A DNA stretch of 64,000 nucleotides from SG-bin7 sp964498095. Lineage in GTDB: Bacteria > Bdellovibrionota > Bdellovibrionia > Bdellovibrionales > SG-bin7. The position numbers and the translations under genes were made by a program. Each line of letters begins with the position of its first letter. Positions within the stretch are counted from its first letter, which is position 1. This document shows, in pieces, positions 26,101 through 34,662 of the stretch. The stretch is taken from assembly GCA_964498095.1 (NCBI GenBank), contig CAZCFY010000009.1:62001-126000 (forward strand). Reading direction: 5' to 3'. The notes beneath the pieces are model-generated. The model was not told where the DNA came from and did no database searches. It saw only the letters and a list, made by a program, of their open reading frames with translations.

Positions 26101-29100
26101 CTTGTGTTACCGATATCGCCACCCAATGGACAACAACCGCCAGCGATATTTACTATACGACCGGAAACGTCGGTATCGGAACGGCGGGCCCAGTATCTCC
26201 GTTACATGTCGCTAAAACGGTTGACGGTGCCGCGCAGATTCTAACTGTCGACAATACTCAGGCAAATAGTGCCGGTTCCACGAATGAAACGGCAGAGATA
26301 CATTTTAACTTTGCGGGAGTTCGGGCTGGCAAAATAAGTGCGTATAAAGAAAGTGACTTTTCAAACGCGACAAATCGCGACTCAGGAATAAGTATTTACT
26401 CCGAGAGAGATGGAAGCCCCAAGCATGGCCTATCAATTGCGCCAAATGGCAATATTGCCGCAGGATCAATCACCACTCCGTTAGCTCCACTGCATATCGG
26501 AAAAGATGTGGCAACGGCCCAAGTAAGATTAGAATCTACAAACTTTTTTCCAGCTCCAGGCGATGTACTGGGCTCAATAACAATTTATGCAGCGGATACA
26601 ACTTCGTGGGCTGTGGAATATGGATCAATTCAGGGGAAAGCTTTGGATTCAACTAATGGGAGTATCGACGGCACTCTAGAGTTTCATACGACGGTTAACA
26701 ATACGAGCGCGGCCAGAATGTCTATCGTAGACGGAAACGTCGGTATCGGAACGACAACTGTCACCGAGCGACTTATGATTTCTACTGATGGCGGCGCAAA
26801 TCCTTCAAATGTCGTTAACGAAGGTTTTGGGGCCAGCGTAACACCACAATTCATCGGTCGACGGGCCTTAGGCTCAGCCGCGTCTCCTTCGGCAGTTGTT
26901 CAGGATAGTACTTTGGCCCAATTTGGCGGAAGGGGATATGGAACAAATGCATGGAGTACAACCGCAACGGCTGCCATGGAAGTCCATGCTGGAGAAAATT
27001 GGACAAATACGGCTCAAGGCGGCTATCTCCTGTTTGGAACAACTCCCGCAGGAAGTACAACTCGATCAGAGAGAATGAGAATCACTGCTGATGGCAACGT
27101 TGCCATTGGAACTACAAGCCCATTGGGCAAGCTTGATGTGGTGGCGGCTTCAAATACTCGATTGCTTTTAAACACGGATCATCTGGATCTGACTACGGAT
27201 GCAGATGCCGGGGGATGGGCAAGAGCCTTTCGAATCACTCAAGGGAATAATACAAACGGCCAAGATGGAGGAGCCTTTGGTGTGGTCGGAGCCGGAAGTA
27301 CGCCAAGCTATGCATACATGGCTATACCTACCGCAGATAGTACAGGTTACGACTCTTCAAAAATACTTATTCTGAATAACTCTGGCAACATGGGAATCGG
27401 AACGACCTCGCCAACCACCGGCGCCCGCCTTGACATTACCGGCACAGGTTCCGCCGCGAGCTCTATCATTATTCCTCGCGACACTGTCGCCAACCGTCCA
27501 GCTGTCGGCGTCAACGGGATGATCCGCTACGCTACCGACACAAATAAATTTGAGGCGTTTCAAAACGGAAGTTGGATTGATGTCATCGGCACAGCCTCTT
27601 CACTTTCTGCAGGTAATGGAAGCGTCGGCTCTCCGTCTATGTCTTTTTCAGGAGATTCCAATACAGGATTTTATAGTAATGGTGCTGATACGATTGGTAT
27701 TTCAGCAAACGGCGCAAATGTATTTAATATTTCTTCAACAACTTTGTCATCACCAACAACGGGTGGAGCTTTGATAACCTCTGGCAATGGCACGGCGGCA
27801 GCTCCAGCCTTTAGCTTCACTGGTGACACCGGCACCGGCTGGTGGAGACCTGCAGCAAGTACTATGGCCGCAAGTACTGGCGGTGTTGAAAGAATGCGAA
27901 TAGATTCCTCTGGTAACGTGGGTATAGGGACAAATGCGCCTGCGTCGCTCTTAGATATTTCGGGAAATACAAATGCGTTGTCTACTATCTGGGTTAGAAA
28001 TTCAAACAACGGCGCAACAGCTCGCACGATGTTAAATTTGGCCAATGACAATGCTGACTACAGTTCCATCTATATAAAATCATCGACGGCCGCCTCTGAT
28101 CCCGGTGGGCTTGTTATCGATAGTAATAGTGCCGGTGCAAAAGCAACTCTTTTCTCTCAAAGTGGTGTTGAAAAAATGAGAATAGACACTAATGGCAACG
28201 TTGGTATCGGCACTATAAGTCCCGCGCAGGCACTACATGTTGTTAGAAATAATGCTCAGTCCCGATTACAACTTGAATCCACCGGAGTTTCAAATGGAAG
28301 TGCAGGGGTTGAGATAAAAACCACCGACGGCGGCCAGTGGAATATCTGGATGGACGATGATTCTAATGATGATCTTGGCGAAGGGGATCGCTTGGCATTT
28401 TCATATGGGACTAGTCATCCGATGGTATTAGATGGCAGCAGTGGAAATGTCGGTATTGGCACGATAAGTCCAACGAATGCAGGGCTAATTGTAAACAAAA
28501 AAGTAGGTGACACCTATGCCATCTTTGGCCAAGGCACCAGCAACGCGCTTGGAATGATCGGTGGCGGCGATGCTGGAGTGAGCATGAATGCCTATTTTAA
28601 CAGTGGCTGGAAATCTGTCGGAGCGGGTTATAGCGGATACGCCGCTTTTGATCCTGTTGGTGGCGATTACTATATTTATACCTCAAGTAGTTCTGTCGGT
28701 GCCGCAGATTCCTCCGTGACGACCTTAACGAATCGCTTTTTTATAAATGAGTTGGGCAATATCGGCATCGCAAACACGGCGCCATCTTCACTACTTCACG
28801 TCGGCAGCGCTACGACTACGGCCGGTACTGCCGTCGCGAAATTCGAAACAGCAACCGGGGTTTGTACGATGACGCCGGCAACTTCGGGTACGGGAATGGC
28901 ATGCTCGTCGGATGAAAGATTAAAAAAGAATATTGAATTTGTAGCGGCTGATTTCGCTCTTGAAAGTCTCCTGCAACTTGACGCCGTTACTTATGAGTTT
29001 AAAAAAGATCCGTCAGGAAAACGCTACACAGGATTTCTTGCCCAACAAGTGCAAAAAGTTGCGCCAGAATTTGTGCGTGAAAATGACGATGGGATGTTGC

Positions 29101-29315
29101 AGGTTTACTATGACGGATTAATTCCCTGGATCACCAATGCCATTAAAGCGCTTCATAGTCGCATAACAGAACTCATTACGGCCAGCGAGCGCCACTCTAG
29201 AGAGATTGCCTCAATCAAGACACAGGCCGAAGCGGAAAAAGCCGCCAAAGATAAAGAGATCGCCGAACTTAAATCTCGCCTCGAGAAACTCGAAAAATCT
29301 ATTAACTCTAGATAA
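23148..29315 (+). CDS. Giant fibre/adhesin with S74 endosialidase chaperone domain
   Basis: A 2055-residue exported protein. The ATG after AAAGGTCGAGTT was preferred over an upstream GTG; the signal peptide ends TTAMA. An N-terminal domain ends in LQAVPFALYADSLQG, a sequence common at the base of such fibres. The rest is low-complexity, Gly/Thr/Ser-rich beta structure. It has about eleven copies of a (G)NVGIGT(T/S)SP-type repeat and a tail-fibre stretch (VNKGGTGATDAATARTNLG). The C-terminus holds the S74 intramolecular chaperone. Its predicted autocleavage Ser1921 lies in SSDERLKKNIEF, and a coiled coil follows. Such proteins trimerise; related mosaic fibres in Bdellovibrio bind prey surfaces. 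Confidence 0.88.
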   Translation: MDVCGKILTLLYGIVLATTAMAQSSPQAMSLQGKILDASNTPVEAASVTFAIQILSPGIEQCLLYQETQTINMSGSGGIFSLPLGAGTRSGAGFENTSSLATIFNNASGALTGLTCLVGTSYAPSGGAIRKIKLTFDAGTGPQVVTQTLDLQAVPFALYADSLQGRTPANFLQTSAQTTQIKVDNLALDANYNELLALIAGTSTQYALPNGSNFTPAADVNLNSHKIINLTAPTAGTDAVNKTYSDTKLGGAALDTTGLTTNGQSIRWNNTLNKWEVYTPSTTDSTKLPLAGGTMTGAIDMGGYNLLATGHITMSPQKTLNLGTYTDAQETTLVGTLGAVDKGKTWYNTDQSQIKMWTGAAPAAVVLSGNDIGTSAGKVMAADAVPNCLATQKLQMSLGPVYSWTCVTDQTGTDTQWTTTGSDIYFNTGNVGIGTATPGSKLSISQTDTTTTGSISLHKNSFTFNPSANALGALRVASENSASSQAGNTRNFATLLGVTGDSTHNGSGTVSAVKGGSFSAANSSTGTVSMLTGIESTVSNAGTGSVMDMYGGYFDTMSSNGSITNMYGVYVSQMSTSGSISAANRYGVYIDTPVGTTTTADYGLFQEGANQKNYFAGSLGIGTTSPGANLHVRAANNPEIKLTNEGTAQYTSPYITFENTEVTDGNQTWKIIASKDSAGAATGGSTFAIRRGNPDQSIASTPFVIDTSNNIILEGGWSTGGQTYGKVGIGTVPVALLDVAGDIKIGNSSATCDGTTAGSQRYNTTSNKMEFCNGTTWANIDTSGGGGTVTSVSVTAPLGVTNGTTTPALTISDATTGAKGVMQVGSGLAVSSGTVSVDSGTTGSKIVALDGTGKLPAVDGSALTNVVATSYSGTVPVNKGGTGATDAATARTNLGLAIGTDVQAYDAQLADIAGLTTTADNFIVGNGSNFVLKTPADARTSLGLGTAAVLNTGTGSTDLASNNAVPNCTSGQKLQMSAGPIYSWSCVTDIATQWTTTASDIYYTTGNVGIGTAGPVSPLHVAKTVDGAAQILTVDNTQANSAGSTNETAEIHFNFAGVRAGKISAYKESDFSNATNRDSGISIYSERDGSPKHGLSIAPNGNIAAGSITTPLAPLHIGKDVATAQVRLESTNFFPAPGDVLGSITIYAADTTSWAVEYGSIQGKALDSTNGSIDGTLEFHTTVNNTSAARMSIVDGNVGIGTTTVTERLMISTDGGANPSNVVNEGFGASVTPQFIGRRALGSAASPSAVVQDSTLAQFGGRGYGTNAWSTTATAAMEVHAGENWTNTAQGGYLLFGTTPAGSTTRSERMRITADGNVAIGTTSPLGKLDVVAASNTRLLLNTDHLDLTTDADAGGWARAFRITQGNNTNGQDGGAFGVVGAGSTPSYAYMAIPTADSTGYDSSKILILNNSGNMGIGTTSPTTGARLDITGTGSAASSIIIPRDTVANRPAVGVNGMIRYATDTNKFEAFQNGSWIDVIGTASSLSAGNGSVGSPSMSFSGDSNTGFYSNGADTIGISANGANVFNISSTTLSSPTTGGALITSGNGTAAAPAFSFTGDTGTGWWRPAASTMAASTGGVERMRIDSSGNVGIGTNAPASLLDISGNTNALSTIWVRNSNNGATARTMLNLANDNADYSSIYIKSSTAASDPGGLVIDSNSAGAKATLFSQSGVEKMRIDTNGNVGIGTISPAQALHVVRNNAQSRLQLESTGVSNGSAGVEIKTTDGGQWNIWMDDDSNDDLGEGDRLAFSYGTSHPMVLDGSSGNVGIGTISPTNAGLIVNKKVGDTYAIFGQGTSNALGMIGGGDAGVSMNAYFNSGWKSVGAGYSGYAAFDPVGGDYYIYTSSSSVGAADSSVTTLTNRFFINELGNIGIANTAPSSLLHVGSATTTAGTAVAKFETATGVCTMTPATSGTGMACSSDERLKKNIEFVAADFALESLLQLDAVTYEFKKDPSGKRYTGFLAQQVQKVAPEFVRENDDGMLQVYYDGLIPWITNAIKALHSRITELITASERHSREIASIKTQAEAEKAAKDKEIAELKSRLEKLEKSINSR

Positions 29316-29342
29316 AAATACTGACAGCAAAAATGCTTGCGA

Positions 29343-29479
29343 CTTATTTCTCGAGTATTTTCCTTTTCATTTTGCACCTCTGCGAGGAAAGCCTTTAGGC
29401 CGAGCGCAGGAAGCGCGAGCCGAGCAGCAAAGGAATGGAGCCTGGGTCAAAATGAGAGGGAAAATACTCGAGAAATAAG
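29343..29479. repeat. 32-bp inverted repeat enclosing 73 bp
   Basis: Arms at 29343-29374 and 29448-29479 match in 30 of 32 positions when one is reverse-complemented (arm starts CTTATTTCTCGAGTATTTTC). The spacer is GC-richer and contains short internal pairs. It lies between the convergent fibre and PfkB kinase genes. It could be a bidirectional terminator or a small non-autonomous repeat; no target-site duplication was evident. Confidence 0.85.
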
Positions 29480-29495
29480 CAGCTAACCTTTATAC

Positions 29496-30404
29496 TTAAG
29501 AAACCGTCACTACCTTCATGTACTCTTTATGCCGCTTTTCAACTTGCGTATCGGTCAAATTAATTAGCGCCCGCACGCTAAAATCCTGGACCGTAAAACT
29601 AGCCATCAAGCAACCTTGCACGCAGGCGCGCTTTAACGCTTCAAAATTAAGTGTCCCGCCCTGCTGAGCCATGTAACCAATAAAACCACCGGCAAAAGTA
29701 TCGCCGGCGCCGGTGGGATCTACAACTTTAGCAATCGGATAGGCTGGTAAAATAAAATAATGTTTGTCGAAAAACAAAACGAAGCCGTACTCACCGCGTT
29801 TTATCACTACGGCTTTGGGTCCCATTTCTAAAAGCTTGTGACTGGCGGCGATGGCGTTGGGCTCTTTAGTTAAAATCTTCGCTTCGCCCTCATTAATTAA
29901 AAGCACATCGACTTTCTTTAAAACATTTTTTAAATCGTGAAGTTTCGAGGAAATCCAAAAATTCATTGTGTCCATGGCGACAAGCTTTGGTTTCTTAACC
30001 TGCTCTAAAACCGAAAGTTGCAATACTGGATCGATATTGGCCAAAAAAACATAATCTACGTTTTTATAAGAATCTGGCAATACAGGTTTAAAAGACTCCA
30101 ACACGTTGAGTTCCGTCGTGAGGGTCTGAGCCTCGTTGAGATCGCCTTCGTAGCGGCCGGCCCAATGAAAAGTCTTACCTTTTTCTTTTTTAATTCCCGT
30201 GACGTCAACGCCACGCTCTTTTAACAAATCTAAATCCGACCCCGCGTAGTCCTCGCCGATTACACCAACCACGCCGACTTTAGAAAACATACTGGCGGCT
30301 AAAGAAAAATAATTTGAGCTTCCACCTAGCGCACGCTCGGCGGCCCCACTCGGCGTATAGATAGAATCATACGCCAAACTTCCAATCACGATAATTTTAG
30401 GCAT
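29496..30404 (-). CDS. PfkB/ribokinase-family sugar or nucleoside kinase
   Basis: A 302-residue kinase with both PfkB signatures: an N-terminal Gly-rich ALGGSSNYFSLAASM and C-terminal VVDPTGAGDTFAGGFIGYMAQ with the catalytic Asp and anion hole. The family phosphorylates sugars or adenosine. The substrate cannot be assigned from sequence. It overlaps rlmN by 8 nt and is the last gene of the unit that starts with the coiled-coil gene at 33323. Confidence 0.87.
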   Translation of the reverse strand: MPKIIVIGSLAYDSIYTPSGAAERALGGSSNYFSLAASMFSKVGVVGVIGEDYAGSDLDLLKERGVDVTGIKKEKGKTFHWAGRYEGDLNEAQTLTTELNVLESFKPVLPDSYKNVDYVFLANIDPVLQLSVLEQVKKPKLVAMDTMNFWISSKLHDLKNVLKKVDVLLINEGEAKILTKEPNAIAASHKLLEMGPKAVVIKRGEYGFVLFFDKHYFILPAYPIAKVVDPTGAGDTFAGGFIGYMAQQGGTLNFEALKRACVQGCLMASFTVQDFSVRALINLTDTQVEKRHKEYMKVVTVS

Positions 30405-31458
30405 GTTGTACTTCTAACCTTTCCGGTCGGTTGGTATAAAGCGATGTCAGCTGTCCACAGGCGGCGAAAATATCACGTCCCATGGTTTTACGAACCAGAA
30501 CGTGCGCGCCGAGCTTCATCAACTCCTTTTGGAACCGATCCACTTGCGATGAACTTGGTCGCAAGTAGTCTGAACCAGGATGTTCGTTGTAAGCAATCAA
30601 ATTTATTTTGCACGGCACATTTTTCGTTAAATGATAAAGCTCATGCGCTTGTTCTAAGCTATCCGTCACGCCCTTGAGTAAAACATATTCAAGCGTCACT
30701 TTATCGCCGGTTTCCTCGCAATGGGTACGGCAAGCCTCTAAAAGCTCACTGATCGGATATTTTTTGTTTATCGGCATCACCCGGCTACGGACCTCATCAT
30801 TAGAGCCGTTTAAACTTACGGCAAGACGTACACCCGATTGTGTAATCAGCGGAATTTGCGGCACGAGTCCCGAGGTAGAAACTGTAATCTTCTTGCGCGA
30901 CAACTTAATTCCCCATTCGCTATGCAAAATATCAATCGCGCGGAAAACATTTTCAGGATTATCGAGTGGCTCACCCATTCCCATAAAAACAATATTGGTA
31001 ATTCTAACTTCCGGGGGCAGTGCGCTCTTAGCGATTAAATATTGGCCAACGATTTCACTGGTTGCCAGGCGTTTAGATAATTTTGTTTTGCCCGTGTAAC
31101 AAAATCCGCAGGCCATGTTACAACCCACCTCCGAAGACACGCACAAAGTTAGCCGGTCATTGTCGGCGGGAATTAACACGCATTCAATCGTCTTATTGCT
31201 ACCCATGTCCAACAAAAATTTCTGCGTGCCATCGACACTCTTTAAATGCTGAACAACTGCCGGTAGCGTAAAATGTAAAATATTTTTTAATTCGTCCCGT
31301 AAAGTCTTCGCGATATTAGTCATCTGATCAAAGTCAGTGACGCCATCCACGTAAACCCACTTAAAAAGTTGTTGGGCGCGAAACTTTTCCTTGCCGTAAG
31401 ACATTAAAAGCTTTTGCAAATCGGCTAAAGAAAAGTCGTAGAAATTATGTTTTTGCAT
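30397..31458 (-). CDS. rlmN: Dual-specificity 23S rRNA/tRNA adenine-C2 methyltransferase
   Basis: A 353-residue radical SAM enzyme. The cluster motif is CNMACGFCYTG (CxxxCxxC). The FMGMGEPLDN stretch and the C-terminal methyl-accepting Cys region (IFAACGQL) are diagnostic of RlmN, which methylates A2503 of 23S rRNA and A37 of some tRNAs. The frame extends 9 nt upstream to a TTG; the ATG is preferred, although no good ribosome site is visible. It lies between the heptose kinase and the PfkB kinase genes on the same strand. Confidence 0.96.
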   Translation of the reverse strand: MQKHNFYDFSLADLQKLLMSYGKEKFRAQQLFKWVYVDGVTDFDQMTNIAKTLRDELKNILHFTLPAVVQHLKSVDGTQKFLLDMGSNKTIECVLIPADNDRLTLCVSSEVGCNMACGFCYTGKTKLSKRLATSEIVGQYLIAKSALPPEVRITNIVFMGMGEPLDNPENVFRAIDILHSEWGIKLSRKKITVSTSGLVPQIPLITQSGVRLAVSLNGSNDEVRSRVMPINKKYPISELLEACRTHCEETGDKVTLEYVLLKGVTDSLEQAHELYHLTKNVPCKINLIAYNEHPGSDYLRPSSSQVDRFQKELMKLGAHVLVRKTMGRDIFAACGQLTSLYTNRPERLEVQHA

Positions 31459-31501
31459 GGAGGCCAATTCATAGCCGAATTAGCCTAAATCCTCAAAGAT
31501 T

Positions 31502-32524
31502 TTATGCCTTTTCCTGAAAAAATTTTAAATTTTCCAGGGCGCTCTTAGCTTCTTCATAATGGCAAGGAACACAGCCGATCTTAGCCACCACGACGCCAGC
31601 AGCCGCATTTGCCAATAAGCACGCCTCGGGTAAATTAAACCCGGCGGACCAACCCAGCGCTAAACTCGCGATAACGGTATCGCCAGCCCCTGTTACATCA
31701 TAAACCTCGCGGGCAAAGGTTGGCACTTGGCTTAACTGGCCATTTTCGTAGATCGTCATCCCTTGCTTTCCGCGCGTTACGACCACGCGGCCAAAGTTAC
31801 CTTGTTCGGTAATAACTCTTACAACTTCCGCGAGTAAATTTTTGTTAACATGCAGATCGTCTTCGGTCATTTTCGCCAGAGCTAACGCCTCTTGAAAGTT
31901 TGGCTTAATTAGATCAGCACCCCGATAATAGCGTAACGGGGTCGTGCGGTGCGGATCGACCATTACCTTTTTTTCTTTTTCGCGCGCTAATTTTATCAAC
32001 TTTTGCGCGACGTTTTCGCTAAAAATTCCTTTGGCGTAATCTTGCAGTATGACCGCGTCGACTTTGGAAATTAAATCCCCGGCCCGTTCCAGCAGACTTT
32101 TTTCTACCGCGGGACTTAAAAATTTACGGTGTTCAAAATCGACCCGAACGATATGATGATGCTGGGCCATAACGCGCAGTTTGCGCGTCGTTGGGCGCGA
32201 GGCATCGACAATAAGACCGCTATCGTCGACTTTTTCCTTTTTTAAAAGGCCGCGCAATTGATCGGCAGCACCGTCTTGGCCAACCACGGATAGCAACACC
32301 GGCTGACTCATTAAACTTGTAATATTTTGTGCCACGTTGGCGGAGAGTCCTAAGCGCAAGGATTGCTCACTCACGTCCAAAACGGGAACCGGCGCCTCGG
32401 GACTAATGCGATTGACATCACCAATGACATATTCGTCAATTCCCACATCCCCGATGATGAGAATTTTTTTATTTTTTATCATGTCCAGGCGCTTTAAAAC
32501 GCTTTCTGCCATGGTACGAATCAT
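31502..32524 (-). CDS. hldA: D-glycero-beta-D-manno-heptose-7-phosphate kinase (HldA type)
   Basis: A 340-residue PfkB-fold kinase. The N-terminal ILIIGDVGIDEYVIGDVNRI followed by SPEAPVPVL is characteristic of heptose-7-phosphate kinases (first domain of HldE/RfaE), with ATP/active site YDVTGAGDTVIASLALG. The nucleotidyltransferase domain of bifunctional HldE is absent, so a separate HldC would be needed. The role is ADP-heptose supply for the LPS inner core. The start follows AAGGGTTGAT and overlaps nothing, but only 1 nt separates it from the upstream coiled-coil gene. Confidence 0.9.
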   Translation of the reverse strand: MIRTMAESVLKRLDMIKNKKILIIGDVGIDEYVIGDVNRISPEAPVPVLDVSEQSLRLGLSANVAQNITSLMSQPVLLSVVGQDGAADQLRGLLKKEKVDDSGLIVDASRPTTRKLRVMAQHHHIVRVDFEHRKFLSPAVEKSLLERAGDLISKVDAVILQDYAKGIFSENVAQKLIKLAREKEKKVMVDPHRTTPLRYYRGADLIKPNFQEALALAKMTEDDLHVNKNLLAEVVRVITEQGNFGRVVVTRGKQGMTIYENGQLSQVPTFAREVYDVTGAGDTVIASLALGWSAGFNLPEACLLANAAAGVVVAKIGCVPCHYEEAKSALENLKFFQEKA

Positions 32525-32525
32525 A

Positions 32526-33323
32526 TCAACCCTTCTTTTGTAACTCTTCGAGCTCTTTTAACAGTTTTTGCTTCATGCCTTCAAGCTCACGAAGACGCGT
32601 ATCCTGACCGACCGATAATTCCATTCGCGCCCGGGCGGCACTCTGCCGGTAAAGTTCATAAATCTCTGACCTTATTTGTCTATAACGCTCTTCCTGCCTT
32701 TGCAACTCACGAAACTGTAATTCGTCGGCGGCACTTACTTGCGCCACATTTCTTAGCTGCATAATGCGGCTCGCGTAGAGTTTTTTTTCACGGTTCAACC
32801 GCTCCTTAAGGCGAAGTTCTATTTCTAAATGTGTGCGCACCGTTAAAAACTGCTCTTGATAATCAGGAAAAATTTGAAAATCGGCCTCTTTGTAAATCTT
32901 TTTGAAATCCAAACCAAAAGGGAAATCACGTTTATCTTTTGATTTAAGCTCCGCCAGCATCTGCTCGGCTTTTTCTTTGGCGGTCTGGCGTTGCGCCCGC
33001 AATTTCGTACGCGCGATTTCTTCGCGTTTGACAAAAGTACAACCAAGACTAGCAAGATCTTTTTGTAAGCGGGTTTCCGGCAACCCCGACGCATTCATAA
33101 TTCGCAGCGACTGATTTTTTTGCACAAGTAAGTCAGCCAGCTTGGTGATTACCTCGCGAATGCCCGCCACTTGAGCATCATCGTCTGGAAGTTCTACCGA
33201 AATCTCAACAACGCGTTGGGCAAGACTCTCTTGGATGGATTCAACCATCGTTTCAACCACGCGGTTGGGACCTTGATAATGTAGCAAGGCGGTTTTGTTT
33301 ACAAACTCGAGATAAAATCCCAT
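32526..33323 (-). CDS. Coiled-coil protein of unknown function
   Basis: About 265 residues, soluble. The N-terminal 100 residues form a mixed alpha/beta part (FYLEFVNKTALLHYQGPNRV onward). Then come long charged helices rich in Glu, Arg and Leu, with heptads to the end. The start is uncertain: the frame extends to a GTG at 33401, but that codon lies inside the ribosome site of the divergent gdhA. The ATG at 33323 leaves room for promoters. It heads the hldA-rlmN-kinase unit. No family recognised. Confidence 0.65.
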   Translation of the reverse strand: MGFYLEFVNKTALLHYQGPNRVVETMVESIQESLAQRVVEISVELPDDDAQVAGIREVITKLADLLVQKNQSLRIMNASGLPETRLQKDLASLGCTFVKREEIARTKLRAQRQTAKEKAEQMLAELKSKDKRDFPFGLDFKKIYKEADFQIFPDYQEQFLTVRTHLEIELRLKERLNREKKLYASRIMQLRNVAQVSAADELQFRELQRQEERYRQIRSEIYELYRQSAARARMELSVGQDTRLRELEGMKQKLLKELEELQKKG

Positions 33324-33402
33324 GCAGAATAGACTAATTTTACTGGACAAATCTTGCAAACCAAATTCATTATTGGGGTCATAATTTGAAGGAGCTAGCA
33401 CT

Positions 33403-34662
33403 GTGGAAGCTTTATATTCTGGACCGTTCTATGAAAACGTTGTCCGCAACATCGAATCTGCCGGTAAAATTGTAAACATCGATCCCAATATTCTTGAGCG
33501 CTTAAAAACTCCTCGCCGCTCTATCTGTGTGAGTATTCCCGTTCGCATGGACGACTATACGGTCAAAGTTTTCCAAGGCTTTCGCGTGCAACACAACCAA
33601 ACGCTTGGGCCCTTTAAAGGTGGTATTCGCTTTCACCCCGACGTGAACATCAGCGAAGTGGCCGCGCTTGCCGCGCTTATGACATTCAAAAACTCTTTAT
33701 TGCAATTACCTCTTGGTGGCGCCAAAGGCGGTGTTTGCGTGGATCCAACAAAACTTTCGCGCACGGAACTACAAAATCTCACGCGCCGTATGACCACAGA
33801 AATTGCGCCGTTTATTGGGCCGACACGTGATATTCCCGCGCCTGACGTCGGGACAAATCCGCGCATCATGGCTTGGTTGATGGATACTTATTCGCAGCAG
33901 GAAGGCTATGCCGTCCCCGGCGTCGTCACTGGTAAACCAGTAGAAATTGGTGGTTCCGTTGGCCGCGAAAGCGCTACCGGAAAGGGCGTTGTCTACATCG
34001 CTTTTGAAATCGCAAAACGCAAAAACATTCCGCTAAAGGGCTCAACCTTTGCCATTCAAGGTTTTGGTAACGTGGGTTCTTACGCGGCTCTTACTGCTGA
34101 GTCCATGGGCGCTAAAATTATCGCAGCCAGTGATGTAAGCGGAGCGGTTTATAATCCCGAGGGTTTTAAAGCGGCCGATCTTGTCGAATTTGTTAAAAAG
34201 CAAAATCCCATTCAAAACTTCCCGGGCGCACAAAAAATTTCTAACAATGATCTTCTCGAGCTTCCCGTGGATTTCTTGCTCCCTTGCGCTCTTGAAAATC
34301 AAATTACCGAAAAGAATGTCGACCGAATCCGCGCCAAGGTTATTGTCGAAGGCGCCAACGGTCCGACGACTCCCGGCGCAACACAAATTCTTCATAAGCG
34401 CGGTATCACCGTGGTTCCTGACGTCTTAGCCAACGGCGGTGGTGTTATTGTGAGTTACTTTGAGTGGGTACAAGACATTGCTTCTTACTTTTGGGACGAA
34501 GACGAAGTCGATCGCAAGTTACGCATGTCTCTAGTTAAAGCTTTTGATTTGGCCTGGGCTATGACGGTAGAAAAAGACGTCGACATGCGCACAGGGGCAA
34601 TGGCCGTTGCCCTAAAACGTTTAGAAACAGCGATGTTGTTGCGCGGACTTTATCCCCGTTAA
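33403..34662 (+). CDS. gdhA: Glutamate dehydrogenase
   Basis: A 419-residue enzyme converting glutamate to 2-oxoglutarate and ammonia, a central step when amino acids are the carbon source. Motifs: substrate Lys in LPLGGAKGGVCVDP, DIPAPDVGTN, and the Rossmann FAIQGFGNVGSYAA. The start is a GTG preceded by AAGGAGCTAGCACT. Co-factor preference is not decided here. Its stop shares one base with the ATG of pyrD (TAATG), so translation is coupled. Confidence 0.96.
   Translation: MEALYSGPFYENVVRNIESAGKIVNIDPNILERLKTPRRSICVSIPVRMDDYTVKVFQGFRVQHNQTLGPFKGGIRFHPDVNISEVAALAALMTFKNSLLQLPLGGAKGGVCVDPTKLSRTELQNLTRRMTTEIAPFIGPTRDIPAPDVGTNPRIMAWLMDTYSQQEGYAVPGVVTGKPVEIGGSVGRESATGKGVVYIAFEIAKRKNIPLKGSTFAIQGFGNVGSYAALTAESMGAKIIAASDVSGAVYNPEGFKAADLVEFVKKQNPIQNFPGAQKISNNDLLELPVDFLLPCALENQITEKNVDRIRAKVIVEGANGPTTPGATQILHKRGITVVPDVLANGGGVIVSYFEWVQDIASYFWDEDEVDRKLRMSLVKAFDLAWAMTVEKDVDMRTGAMAVALKRLETAMLLRGLYPR

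Noticed and set aside
25279..28051. Several antisense frames within the fibre gene
   Set aside because: They mirror the Thr/Ser/Gly repeat composition and have no start signals.
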